From Methyloversatilis universalis FAM5 (GTDB lineage: Bacteria > Pseudomonadota > Gammaproteobacteria > Burkholderiales > Rhodocyclaceae): a stretch of DNA of 64,000 bases. Position numbers and translations under genes: made by a program. A model generated the notes under the pieces. The model searched no databases. It saw only the letters and a list, made by a program, of their open reading frames with translations, and was not told the DNA's origin. Below are positions 29,550 to 37,691 of this stretch, piece after piece. Where the stretch lies: the NCBI RefSeq assembly GCF_000214035.2, contig NZ_AFHG01000029.1:248001-312000 (forward strand), written 5' to 3'. Within the stretch, counting starts at the first letter, position 1. Each line of letters opens with the position of its first letter.

Positions 29550-29753
29550 TCAGCTGCTCTTCTTCTCTTCGCTTGCACTCGGCACACACAGGCCGTCCGG
29601 CGTCGCTCGATCTTTCCAGCGGCGCACGGCCTTGGCCTTGTCGAGCGCTGCTTCGCAAGCACGCTGGTCGTCGAACGTGGCCGTAGTGAGCGACACGCCG
29701 TCGACGCTGAGGGCGCTGCCCCACGGAATGCCCAGAATCAAGATCCACTTCAT
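29550..29753 (-). CDS. Small possibly exported phage protein
   Basis: The 67-residue protein begins MKWILILGIPWGSALSVDG after an AAAGGACATC leader, continues with FDDQRACEAALDKAKA and ends near CVPSASEEKK. The MKW...ACEAA...CVP pattern recurs in small proteins of many proteobacterial phages. The hydrophobic start may be a signal. It lies on the opposite strand to its neighbours, convergent with the Cro-like gene. Confidence 0.6.
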   Translation of the reverse strand: MKWILILGIPWGSALSVDGVSLTTATFDDQRACEAALDKAKAVRRWKDRATPDGLCVPSASEEKKSS

Positions 29754-29790
29754 GTTGATGTCCTTTCTTTGATGGAAGGCGAGGTGACCC

Positions 29791-29958
29791 GTGACGCGGC
29801 CTGAGTGGTACGACACGCCGGCGATGCTGCTGGCGAGCGCCGAAGTTGAGAGCGCGCGGGCGCATCTCGAAACCGCCGTAAGGGACAGCGCACCTCGTGT
29901 GGACGCGTGCCTGGCCTCGGCAAACCAGTCCGATTCACCCATGAGGAGAGAGCCGTGA
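29791..29958 (+). CDS. Short hypothetical phage protein
   Basis: A GTG with GAGG upstream opens a 55-codon frame (TRPEWYDTPAMLLASAEVES). Its stop overlaps the next GTG start as GTGA, the same coupling seen throughout this phage. The coupling is the main support; no family is recognised. Confidence 0.4.
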   Translation: MTRPEWYDTPAMLLASAEVESARAHLETAVRDSAPRVDACLASANQSDSPMRREP

Positions 29959-30380
29959 GCACACCTGTGTCCGCGACGCCGAGGCGCGTCCGTATTCCGT
30001 ACACCCGCGTCTGGATCGACTGCACATGCGGTGCGGCGCAAAAGCACGGATGCGCGTGTATTCAAAGGCTGATGCCGGCCGATATCGACCGCCTCGTTGA
30101 GCAGGATGAGCTGGCCAAGGTGGCAACGCGTGAAGCCAGTGCGGAGATGCGCGAAAACGTCCGCGTGGTGATGGCGTCGGCATTTCTCAGTGTCCCCGGT
30201 CGCGAGGAGCGCGATCGGTTGTTTGCACTCGAGCTTGCGCGTCGATCGTCTTGTACACGCTCGCGGCCATCTTCAGCGCAACCGGATGGAAGGCCTGGTG
30301 CTGCTGTCCGATTTCGATCGCAGCTCGCAGGTCTTTTGAGAGCCGTGGCAGATCGACTTGACGGCCAAGTGCTGAAATAA
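29955..30380 (+). CDS. Hypothetical phage protein with Cys-rich motif
   Basis: A GTG start with AGGAG eight bases upstream opens a 141-codon frame. The N-terminal half looks real (WIDCTCGAAQKHGCACIQRL, a possible metal site, then a charged helix). The C-terminal third is antisense to the gene at 30187-30510 and looks like low-complexity shadow. A plus-strand terminator lies at 30626. It may be a genuine overlapping pair or an extended frame. Confidence 0.45.
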   Translation: MSTPVSATPRRVRIPYTRVWIDCTCGAAQKHGCACIQRLMPADIDRLVEQDELAKVATREASAEMRENVRVVMASAFLSVPGREERDRLFALELARRSSCTRSRPSSAQPDGRPGAAVRFRSQLAGLLRAVADRLDGQVLK

Positions 30381-30510
30381 CGAGTGATATGGCTTCGGCA
30401 TGCGCAAGGGCGAACTCTTGCATCACGACGTTCATGTACTTCGACGCGGTCAGCTTCTTGTCGAAATCGTCCATGTTGTCGGGGTCGAACTCGACGGGCT
30501 TCTCGATCAT
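30187..30510 (-). CDS. Hypothetical phage protein
   Basis: The 107-residue protein has AGGAG upstream of its ATG and a well-structured helical sequence (FDKKLTASKYMNVVMQEFAL, AISLVISALGRQVDLPRLSK). It is divergent from the CII-like gene and overlaps the plus-strand frame at 29955-30380. Function unknown. Confidence 0.6.
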   Translation of the reverse strand: MIEKPVEFDPDNMDDFDKKLTASKYMNVVMQEFALAHAEAISLVISALGRQVDLPRLSKDLRAAIEIGQQHQAFHPVALKMAASVYKTIDAQARVQTTDRAPRDRGH

Positions 30511-30625
30511 GGTGCGCTCCTGTGGTGATGATGATGGTCTGGAACCCTGATTCTATCCGCATGGGGCGCGCCTCCCTTTTCGTCTCCTCCTCACCGCCTG
30601 GAACCGGACAGCAGGCGGCGGGTTT

Positions 30626-30655
30626 CCGACCGGCCTGGCCGGTCGGCTTTTCTTT
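30626..30655 (+). terminator. Rho-independent terminator before the replication genes
   Basis: A perfect 10-bp stem, CCGACCGGCC (30626-30635) and GGCCGGTCGG (30637-30646), has a 1-base written loop and is followed by CTTTTCTTT. It points rightward, 60 bases before the CII-like start. It could act as an early terminator comparable in position to lambda tR1. Confidence 0.75.
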
Positions 30656-30715
30656 GCCTTCAGTCTCGCGCAGCGGGGCGGGGCCTTCCACGGGACAGTG
30701 ACCGAGGATTCCCAG

Positions 30716-31198
30716 ATGACTCCTGAACAGGCGTTCTACAACGTGGTGTCGGACTACGCGCCGGGCGCGAAGGCGCTGGCCGATGCGATGGGCCGGCGAT
30801 ACAAGGCCTTGCTCAACAAGGCGAACCCGAATGAGCTGGGGCATGAGCCGACGCTGTCGGATGTGCGCAAGGTGACGGCGCTGACCGGCGATCTGCGGGT
30901 GATCGAGGCGCTGGCGGCGGAGCAGGGCGCGGTGGTGGTGCGCCTGCCCGAGGTGCCTGAGTGCTCGCGGCAAGACCTGCTGCAGCACGTGCTGACCTGC
31001 AACAAGGAATTCGCGGATGTCTTCGCGGAGCTGCAGGAAGACATGCGCGACGGCAAGCTGCGGGCGCATGAGTTCGAGCGGCTGCAGGTGCAGGTGAACG
31101 AGAGCATCGCCGCGCACCTGGAGCTGCTGGAGCAGGCGCGCAGCATGGTGGTGGAGCGGGCGCGTGTGGTGGGGCTTCGTGGGGTGTCGCGTGGCTGA
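30716..31198 (+). CDS. Phage regulatory protein, CII/CP76-like
   Basis: The 160-residue protein (MTPEQAFYNVVSDYAPGAKA ... LADAMGRRYKALLNKANP) matches the Phage_CP76 family of CII-type regulators. It has an N-terminal helix-turn-helix and a C-terminal helical region. The ATG at 30716 with GAGGA upstream is preferred to a GTG six codons earlier. It opens the rightward replication operon and probably influences lysogeny. Confidence 0.75.
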   Translation: MTPEQAFYNVVSDYAPGAKALADAMGRRYKALLNKANPNELGHEPTLSDVRKVTALTGDLRVIEALAAEQGAVVVRLPEVPECSRQDLLQHVLTCNKEFADVFAELQEDMRDGKLRAHEFERLQVQVNESIAAHLELLEQARSMVVERARVVGLRGVSRG

Positions 31199-31421
31199 TC
31201 TCTACGACCAGGCGACCGAGCGCGAAGAGCACGACCGCGAGCTGGCGATCGCCGCGGCGCGCCGGCCGGTGCCGACCCTGCCCGATGCGACGGGCGGATG
31301 CCTGAACTGCGGTGACGACATCGCGGAAGCTGACGCGGCCGGCGAGGCGATTGCCGACCGCTGGTGCTGCATCGAGTGCCAGGAAGACTGGACAGCACGG
31401 CGCGCGCGGAAGGGCTCATGA
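31191..31421 (+). CDS. TraR/DksA-type zinc-finger protein
   Basis: The 76-residue protein (GTG start overlapping the upstream stop) ends with CLNCGDDI ... WCCIECQEDW, the C4 zinc finger of TraR/DksA proteins. TraR-size members bind RNA polymerase through its secondary channel and mimic ppGpp/DksA. Its stop overlaps the primase-helicase ATG. Confidence 0.8.
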   Translation: MADLYDQATEREEHDRELAIAAARRPVPTLPDATGGCLNCGDDIAEADAAGEAIADRWCCIECQEDWTARRARKGS

Positions 31422-33745
31422 GCGCGGCGATCGAGTGGGACAACATTCCGTATGCCCTGGCGGAGCGGCGGCAGTGGCTGCTGTGGCGTTTCGAAGAGAA
31501 GCCGGGTGACAAGAAGCCGCGCAAGGTGCCGTATTACGCGAACGGCAAGCGGCGCACCGGCAAACAGGGTAACGAGGCGGACCGCGCGCAGTTGGTGCAG
31601 CTGGATGACGTGGTCAGCGCACTCTTGACGGCGCCGGATCGCTGGGCGGGCATCGGCTTCGCCTTCCTGCCGGGCGATGGGTTGATTGGCATCGACCTGG
31701 ACAAGGTGATCGACCCCGAGACGGGCGAGATGCAGGACCGCGCGCTGGCCATCGTGCAGGCGTGTGCGTCGTTCACGGAGTACTCACCGTCAGGCACCGG
31801 CCTGCACATCTATGTGCTGGGCGAGACGCAGAGCGCGAAGAGCAACGACATCGGTGTGGAGGTCTTCTGCGGTCGCCAGTTCTTCACGGTGACGGGCCGG
31901 CGGCTGAGTGACACGCCACCCGACGCGCAGCCGATATCGCCCGAGGTGCTCGGGCGCCTGCACGCGACGATTGCCCAGGCGAAGGCGAAGCCTGAGCGCG
32001 CAGCGGCACCCGCGCGTGAGCGGGCGGCCACACCGGCACCGGCGGGCAGCGGGTACGCGGACCGTGCGCGCATCGAGAGCGCGCTGGCGTACGTGGATGC
32101 GGACATCGGCTACAACGACTGGCTGGCCATCGGCATGGCGCTGTATGACGCGCTGGGTGAGCAGGCGGGCTTCTCGGTGTGGGACTACTGGAGCAGCAAG
32201 GGGGGCAAGTACCAAGGCGCTGACTCGCTGATCCCGCACTGGCGGTCATTCGGCGGGCGCGCGCCCGGTGGTGATGGCGTGATCTTCCGCCTGGCGATGC
32301 TGGGCGGCTGGCAGCCGCCGCGCAAGCAGCGCCCGATGGCGGATCCACCGCCGGCACCGGCGGTGGATGAATCGGCCGGGACGGCGCCAGACCCCGAACC
32401 CGCTGCGCAGGCCGCAGGTGGGGGCGGTGGTGAGGATGGCCCGCCGCCTGACATCGAGGTGCCCGACAGCCCGAAGCCGTGGGCTGACCGGCTGTTCTTC
32501 CGCGGCAGGTTCCTGATGGACTGCCGCGAGAACGTGTATCTGTTCCTGAACCACCACCCGCAACTGGCGGGCATGCTGGCGGCGGATACGTTTGCGCGGA
32601 AGATCCGCATCATGCGGCCGCCGCCGTGGCACTCGGGGCCGTTCGTGCCCGGCGAGGAGTGGCGCGAGGATCACAACTACCGGCTGGGCATGTGGCTGGG
32701 CGAGACGCAGTCGCTCGTCATCCGCAGCGTGGATACGCTGGCCCTCGCCGCAGGCTGGGTTGCGCGCGAAGCGCCCTTCAACCCGGTGCAGGATTTCGTC
32801 CAAGCGGTGGAATGGGACAGGCAGGAGCGCCTGCCGAGCTTCCTGACCGACTACCTGGGCGTGGCGCCGTCGACGTACGCGACGCTGTCGGGCACGTATT
32901 TCTGGGTGTCGCTGATCGCCCGGATCATGCAGCCGGGTGCGGTGGTGCGCTCGATGCCGATCCTTGAAGGGCCGCAGTTCCAGGGCAAGTCGACGGTGGT
33001 GCGCATCATCGGTGGCCAGTGGTACAGCGACACGCCGCTCGATCTGAACAGCAAGGACGTCTATCAGAACATCCAGGGCGTGCTGGTCTATGAGATCGCC
33101 GAGCTGGACGCCTTCAATAAGGCCGAGAGCACACGCATCAAGGCATTCATCTCGTCGCTGCGGGACCGCTTCCGGGCGCCCTATGACCGCGAGCCGGCCG
33201 ACCATCTGCGTCAGACCGTGTTCATGGGCACGACGAACCAGGACGAGTACTTCAAGGACAGCACCGGGAACACACGGTACTGGCCGTGGCGCACCCAGGC
33301 GGTCGGCCGGATCAACCTGGAGGCGCTGGCCCGCGACCGCGACCAGCTCTTCGCTGAGGCCTTCTGGCGCTGGCAGCAGGACGAGCGATGGCACCCGACG
33401 CGCGAGGAGCAGGAGGCGTTCTTCGAGCCGGAGCAGCGTGAGCGCGAGATCGATGATCCGTGGGAAGCGCAGCTGGCCAAGTGGCTGAAGGAAGTCACGA
33501 AGGACCGGGTGACGGCGCTCGACGTGCTGCTCGACTGCCTGAAGGTCGAGCCGTCGAAGATCGACAACACGCGGCAGATGCCGACACGTATCGGCATCGT
33601 GATGAAGCGGCTGGGCTGGACAAAGGGACGGGACACCACCGGTGCGCGTGAGCGCTACTGGATGCGACCTGAGGCATGGAAGGCGGGTGTGAAGGCGAAC
33701 GAGCCGGCCCGCGACCCATGGGAGGGCGACGATGTTCCGATCTGA
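31418..33745 (+). CDS. Replicative primase-helicase (primase-polymerase plus VapE-type ATPase)
   Basis: The 775-residue protein has an N-terminal primase-polymerase-like domain (about 1-190, GIDLDKVIDP, YSPSGTGLHIYVLG). A PriCT-type helical domain (about 220-290, YNDWLAIGMALYDALGE), a Pro/Ala linker and a C-terminal VapE/VirE-type ATPase with Walker A GPQFQGKST (about 517) follow. Such fused proteins prime and unwind DNA at phage origins. The iteron array immediately downstream supports this. Translation is coupled to the TraR-like gene (ATGA). Confidence 0.88.
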   Translation: MSAAIEWDNIPYALAERRQWLLWRFEEKPGDKKPRKVPYYANGKRRTGKQGNEADRAQLVQLDDVVSALLTAPDRWAGIGFAFLPGDGLIGIDLDKVIDPETGEMQDRALAIVQACASFTEYSPSGTGLHIYVLGETQSAKSNDIGVEVFCGRQFFTVTGRRLSDTPPDAQPISPEVLGRLHATIAQAKAKPERAAAPARERAATPAPAGSGYADRARIESALAYVDADIGYNDWLAIGMALYDALGEQAGFSVWDYWSSKGGKYQGADSLIPHWRSFGGRAPGGDGVIFRLAMLGGWQPPRKQRPMADPPPAPAVDESAGTAPDPEPAAQAAGGGGGEDGPPPDIEVPDSPKPWADRLFFRGRFLMDCRENVYLFLNHHPQLAGMLAADTFARKIRIMRPPPWHSGPFVPGEEWREDHNYRLGMWLGETQSLVIRSVDTLALAAGWVAREAPFNPVQDFVQAVEWDRQERLPSFLTDYLGVAPSTYATLSGTYFWVSLIARIMQPGAVVRSMPILEGPQFQGKSTVVRIIGGQWYSDTPLDLNSKDVYQNIQGVLVYEIAELDAFNKAESTRIKAFISSLRDRFRAPYDREPADHLRQTVFMGTTNQDEYFKDSTGNTRYWPWRTQAVGRINLEALARDRDQLFAEAFWRWQQDERWHPTREEQEAFFEPEQREREIDDPWEAQLAKWLKEVTKDRVTALDVLLDCLKVEPSKIDNTRQMPTRIGIVMKRLGWTKGRDTTGARERYWMRPEAWKAGVKANEPARDPWEGDDVPI

Positions 33746-33746
33746 C

Positions 33747-33976
33747 GTCCAACCTCGTCCAACCTTTCGACGAAGGTTGGACGGCGCAAACGGCTTGCCG
33801 CCGCCATCCGTCCAACCTCCCAACGTCGGCCAACCTTGCCGCCCGCACGAGGGCGCGCAGGGGCGGGCGAGCGCGTGCATACGCGTGCACGCGCGCAGCT
33901 ACGTTGTCCCTCGTTGGGAGGTTGGACAGATCAAGGATTGGCGCGGGTTTCAGCCGTCCAACCTTTCGTCCAACCC
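33747..33976. repeat. Iteron array, probable phage replication origin
   Basis: This region between genes holds eight copies of GTCCAACCT or close variants. Direct copies start at 33747, 33757, 33810, 33829 (GCC variant), 33956 and 33968; inverted copies are at 33774-33782 and 33919-33927. The copies at 33756-33783 form an 11-bp-stem hairpin with a 6-base loop. A GC-rich stretch with CGTGCATACGCGTGCACGCG lies in the middle. The array follows the primase-helicase gene directly, as expected for an origin. Confidence 0.7.
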
Positions 33977-33992
33977 TGAGAGGAGGTCGGAC

Positions 33993-34268
33993 ATGAGCCT
34001 AGATCAGATGCGCCGGGGCTTCCCGGACGCGGTGCGCGAACTGCGCGCCGTCCATGACTGGACCGATGCGGACATCGCCGACCTTCGAGAGGCGGTGGCC
34101 AAGGCCGTGAAGGCTGGCCAGCACCTGGACCTGTGGGCCGCGTGGCTCGGCGATTACGCCCAGCATGCCCGCGACCGCAGTGCCATGGTGCGGCGGCTTG
34201 AAGTCGAGGCCGCCGCCCTTGCGCGTGAGGCGAACGCGCGCCTGCAGCCGTGGCGGAGGGTCGCGTGA
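33993..34268 (+). CDS. Hypothetical phage protein
   Basis: The 91-residue protein starts after a strong AGGAGGT site. It is all-helical (FPDAVRELRAVHDWTDADIA, MVRRLEVEAAALAREANARL). It sits between the iterons and the terminase genes; a longer in-frame start would run through the iteron region and is rejected. Function unknown. Confidence 0.65.
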   Translation: MSLDQMRRGFPDAVRELRAVHDWTDADIADLREAVAKAVKAGQHLDLWAAWLGDYAQHARDRSAMVRRLEVEAAALAREANARLQPWRRVA

Positions 34269-34359
34269 TGCGCGGGTCCTTCCTGGCAAATCCGCAATAC
34301 GGTGAAGAAGACCGCGCTTTTTCGCCAGTTGTGGCCGGTTCATGGGGTTGGTTGGTCCG

Positions 34360-34860
34360 ATGAGCGACGGGTACATCAGCGGGCAGCAGCAGCTGGCCCT
34401 GGCGCACGGGGTGTCCGATGTGACCATCCAGGCGTGGGAGTCCGAGGGCATGCCGGTGCTCGAGCGCGGTGGCCAGGGCCGGCCGAACCGGTACCGCCTG
34501 GCGGACACCATCGTGTGGCGCGTCGATCGCGAGTTGAAGCGGGTGCGCGAAGAGTCGCCGCGCGATCAGCTGGACCGGCTCAAGTCGCAGCAGCTGGCCA
34601 TGGCGATCGCCAAGGACCAGAAGATGCTGGTGCCGGCCGGCCAAGTCGAAAGCGCCCTGGCTGCCCGGATCATCGCCACGCGCGAACTGCTGCTGCGCGG
34701 CCGCACTTGGGCCGAGCACGACGCCGAACAGGATCCGGTGCGCCGGAAAGCGCTGCGCGGCGAGATCGTTGAGGCGGCGCTGCGTCGCGTGGCCACCGCG
34801 CAGGCCGGCGACGTGTCCGACGACGAAGAGGATGAGGACGAGGATGCAACCGGCGCCTGA
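34360..34860 (+). CDS. Terminase small subunit, Nu1-like
   Basis: The 166-residue protein has an N-terminal winged helix (HGVSDVTIQAWESEGMPV ... NRYRLADTI), like lambda Nu1. A helical middle and an acidic tail (DDEEDEDED) follow. It would bind the packaging site and hand DNA to the large subunit, whose start overlaps it by 17 bases. An ATG 18 bases upstream is possible. Confidence 0.85.
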   Translation: MSDGYISGQQQLALAHGVSDVTIQAWESEGMPVLERGGQGRPNRYRLADTIVWRVDRELKRVREESPRDQLDRLKSQQLAMAIAKDQKMLVPAGQVESALAARIIATRELLLRGRTWAEHDAEQDPVRRKALRGEIVEAALRRVATAQAGDVSDDEEDEDEDATGA

Positions 34861-37081
34861 CTTCCTCGCTGGGTTCCTCGACCTCGAGCAGGCCGCGGCC
34901 GCGCTCGCTGAGATGCTGGCGCGTGCCTGGGCGAACTGGGCGCCGCCCAAGCCGCTGTCGTACGCCGAGTGGGCGGAATCGGAGCGCGAGCTGAGCCCCG
35001 AAGAAAGCGCGCTGCCGGGCCCGTACTCGCTCGACAACACCCCGATGCTGCGCGGCATCCTGGCCGCGTGCGATGACCCCGCGGTGCGCAAGATCGCCAC
35101 CCAGAAGCCTGCCCAGATCGGCTACACCGCCGGCGTCGTGTGCAGCGTGATGGGCTACAACGCTGCGCACCGGCCCAGCGTGCAGGTGGCCGTGTTCCCG
35201 CGTGCCCAGTCGGCCCGCGACTTCGCGGATGAGAAGTTCGACCCGATGGTGCGCGCCACGAAGGCGCTGTCCGCGTGCATCAGCCTCAAGAGCCGCGCGA
35301 AGGGCAACAGCACGCTGCGCAAGCGCTACGCCGGCGGCCTGATCAAGCTGGTGGGCGCCAACAGCCCGGCGGACGTGAAATCCACCAGCGCGCGCATCGT
35401 GGTGGTCGAAGAGCCGGACGACGCCAGCCAGAACGTGAAGGGGCAGGGCGACGTGATCAAGCTGGTCGAGGAGCGCGCCAAGACCTACGAGGACCACCTC
35501 ATCCTGATCGGCGGTACGCCCACCGCGAAGGGCGCATCGAACATCGAAGCCGAGATCGCGGTGAGCGATGCCCGGGTGCCGATGATCCCCTGTCACGACT
35601 GCGGCGAGTCGCACACCCCGCAGTGGGAGAACGTGACCATTCCGGAGATCCCGGCCGACCAGCCCGCGCACGAGGTCTATGGCCGGTCCGACCCCTCGCG
35701 CGCCTTCTACAGCTGCCCGCACTGCGGCTCGGTCTGGACCGACGAGCAGCGCGAGGCCAACATCCTCGCCGCCTCGCGCCGGCCCGATTACGGCTGGGTG
35801 GCCACCAAGCCCTTCAACGGCATCGCCGGCTTCCATGAGCTGAGCGAGCTGTGCAGCACCTTCGTCGGCTCGCGTGTGCCGGTGCTCGCGCGCAAGTTCC
35901 TGGAAGCCCAGGCAAAGCTGGAAGCTGGCGACCCGGGCGAAATGATCGCCTTCTGGAACTCGTCGCTCGGCCGCTGCTGGGAATACAAGGGCGAGCTGCC
36001 GGAAGACCAGGAGCTCATCGACCGCGCCGAGGACTACCCCGAGTGGCAGGTGCCGGTCGGCGGCATCGAACTGCTGCTGCTGGTCGACGTGCAGCACGAC
36101 CGCCTGGCCGTCAGCCTGTGGGCGGTCGGCCGCGGCGAAGAAATGTGGCTGGTGCATTGGGGCGAGTACTACGGCACCACCATCATCCCGCTCGCCGGCG
36201 CCTGGCTGGAGCTCGAGCAGCTCATGCAGCGCCGCTACCAGCACGCGCTCGGCGTGTGGATGACCGTGCGCGCGGTCGGTATCGACTGCTCCGACGGCCA
36301 GACCTCTGACGCCGGCTACGCCTTCGTGCGGCGCCACCACCAGGCGGGCGTGCGGCCGGTGCTCGCGCTCAAGGGCGCCAGCGACGACGAAGGCCGCGTC
36401 GAGATCTGGACGCCGCCGCGCCTGGTCGATCCGAACAAGCGCGCCACCAAGGCCAGCAAGGCCGGCGTCGCCATCAACATCGTCGGCACCGCCAAGGCCA
36501 AAGACCTCATCCTCGGCTACGCCGCGAACGCCGGCCGCATCCGCCTCACCGGTACCGGCGCCGGCCGCATGCACTGGTACAAGGGCGTCCGCCCCGACTG
36601 GTACGCGCAGATGCTGTCGGAGATCAAGGTGCCGAACCGCTCCGGCCGCCGCGCCTGGAAGAAGCGCACCGACCGCCACAACGAGGCGCTCGACACCTGC
36701 GTCTATGCCGTCTACCTCAGCCGCTACCTGCGCCTGCACCTGCGCAAGCCCGTGCAGTGGGACGTCGCCGAGCTGATGCTGCGGCAGTCATCCCTCATCG
36801 ACGACACCCCGCCGGCCGCACCGCCCGCGCTTCAGCAGGCCGTGGTGGTGCTCACCGAGCGCAAGCCCGCGCAGGCCGCCGCCCCTGCGGTGGTCGAGCA
36901 GCCGGCGGGCGAGCAGGGCGCAGAGCCCACCGCCCAGCCCACCGCCCAGGCTGCCGAGCCGGCCCCGGCTGAGCCCATGGACATCATGGCGCTCATCGAC
37001 GCGCACCGGCACGGTCGCGGCAAACCCGCCAAGCAGCGCACGCCGCTCGAAACCATGCTTGCGGCGCGGAGGGCGCGTTGA
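34844..37081 (+). CDS. Terminase large subunit, lambda GpA family
   Basis: The 745-residue protein has the GpA layout. An N-terminal ATPase (KIATQKPAQIGYTAGVV, VVVEEPDDAS) is followed by a four-cysteine insertion (CHDCGESH about 248, CPHCGSVW about 290). A nuclease half (LLLVDVQHDRLAVSLW, GIDCSDGQTSDAGYAF) and a Pro/Ala-rich tail complete it. It cuts and pumps phage DNA into the prohead. GpA-type enzymes usually cut cohesive ends. Confidence 0.92.
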   Translation: MQPAPDFLAGFLDLEQAAAALAEMLARAWANWAPPKPLSYAEWAESERELSPEESALPGPYSLDNTPMLRGILAACDDPAVRKIATQKPAQIGYTAGVVCSVMGYNAAHRPSVQVAVFPRAQSARDFADEKFDPMVRATKALSACISLKSRAKGNSTLRKRYAGGLIKLVGANSPADVKSTSARIVVVEEPDDASQNVKGQGDVIKLVEERAKTYEDHLILIGGTPTAKGASNIEAEIAVSDARVPMIPCHDCGESHTPQWENVTIPEIPADQPAHEVYGRSDPSRAFYSCPHCGSVWTDEQREANILAASRRPDYGWVATKPFNGIAGFHELSELCSTFVGSRVPVLARKFLEAQAKLEAGDPGEMIAFWNSSLGRCWEYKGELPEDQELIDRAEDYPEWQVPVGGIELLLLVDVQHDRLAVSLWAVGRGEEMWLVHWGEYYGTTIIPLAGAWLELEQLMQRRYQHALGVWMTVRAVGIDCSDGQTSDAGYAFVRRHHQAGVRPVLALKGASDDEGRVEIWTPPRLVDPNKRATKASKAGVAINIVGTAKAKDLILGYAANAGRIRLTGTGAGRMHWYKGVRPDWYAQMLSEIKVPNRSGRRAWKKRTDRHNEALDTCVYAVYLSRYLRLHLRKPVQWDVAELMLRQSSLIDDTPPAAPPALQQAVVVLTERKPAQAAAPAVVEQPAGEQGAEPTAQPTAQAAEPAPAEPMDIMALIDAHRHGRGKPAKQRTPLETMLAARRAR

Positions 37082-37329
37082 GCGACCTCGTCACCGACAT
37101 GCGCGACATCCTGCGCCGCCTCGGTGTCTCCGACGACGTGGCGGCGCTGTGCGAAGCCGAGCTACGCGCCAAGTACGGCGGAGACGAGGTCTATGTCGGC
37201 CGGAAGAAGAAAGGGCGCCTCGTCGAGGCGCTGGAGCGTGAGCCGCAGGCGGATCTGTCAGAGATGGCGCGGCGGCTCGGGGTGTCGGAGCGACGGCTGC
37301 GGCAGATCAGGCAGCTGACGGGGAAGTAA
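37078..37329 (+). CDS. Small helix-turn-helix phage protein, Mor-like C-terminus
   Basis: The 83-residue protein starts at TTG overlapping the terminase stop (TTGA). It has a helical first half and a helix-turn-helix (DLSEMARRLGVSERRLRQIR), similar to the end of Mor-family activators. It may regulate late genes, but location after terminase also fits a packaging accessory. Confidence 0.6.
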   Translation: MSDLVTDMRDILRRLGVSDDVAALCEAELRAKYGGDEVYVGRKKKGRLVEALEREPQADLSEMARRLGVSERRLRQIRQLTGK

Positions 37330-37369
37330 CGGACACGTATGGGCATGGTGCCGGAGCGAGAGGACGAGA

Positions 37370-37558
37370 ATGATTTGCAAGCCTGAAGAAGCCAAGGACT
37401 ACAAGTGCTGCGCGATGGACAAGAATTGCGAAGGCCCCGCGTGCATGGCGTGGCGCACTGAAGTGAAGCAGTCAGTCGAAATACGCAAGTCTCGCCTGCC
37501 GCTGCCGCCTCAGTTTGAAGCCACCGGGCGTGGCTACTGCGGCCTAGCACATCGCTGA
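37370..37558 (+). CDS. Small cysteine-rich phage protein
   Basis: The 62-residue protein has CCAMDKNCEGPACMAWR and a late GYCGLA. The ACMAWR...CGL pattern recurs in small proteins of other phages, near terminase or regulatory genes. It may bind zinc. Function unknown. Confidence 0.6.
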   Translation: MICKPEEAKDYKCCAMDKNCEGPACMAWRTEVKQSVEIRKSRLPLPPQFEATGRGYCGLAHR

Positions 37559-37636
37559 GCAAGCCGAACTAGATGAGCACCGCGGGTGAGTGAGTTCCAA
37601 TGCCTCGGGCAGCGCAAACCTGACCAGGCCCACCAC

Positions 37637-37671
37637 CCCCGGAAATTTTTCCCCCTGAAAATTTCCGCGCC
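37637..37671. repeat. 35-base duplicated AT-rich dyad, copy 1
   Basis: This sequence matches 41493-41527 at 34 of 35 positions. Its core is a 9-bp inverted repeat, GGAAATTTT ... AAAATTTCC, around a C-rich loop. It is followed by an 8-bp hairpin (GCTCATGC / GCATGAGC, 37673-37698) that buries the ATG of the next gene. Confidence 0.75.
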
Positions 37672-37691
37672 GCTCATGCACGCTGCCGCGC

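Noticed and set aside
29544-29804. Plus-strand frame starting MKSAALLLFACTRH, overlapping the Cro-like stop as ATGA
   Set aside because: The opposite strand encodes a better-supported small phage protein (MKW...CVP pattern with a ribosome site); the plus frame loses protein-like character after about 15 residues.
33732-33992. Extension of the 91-residue protein upstream through the iteron region
   Set aside because: The extra 87 codons are Pro/Arg-rich and made of iterons, and a strong AGGAGGT marks the ATG at 33993.
34670-36739. A long frame antisense to the large terminase gene
   Set aside because: The terminase motifs and gene overlaps support only the plus strand.
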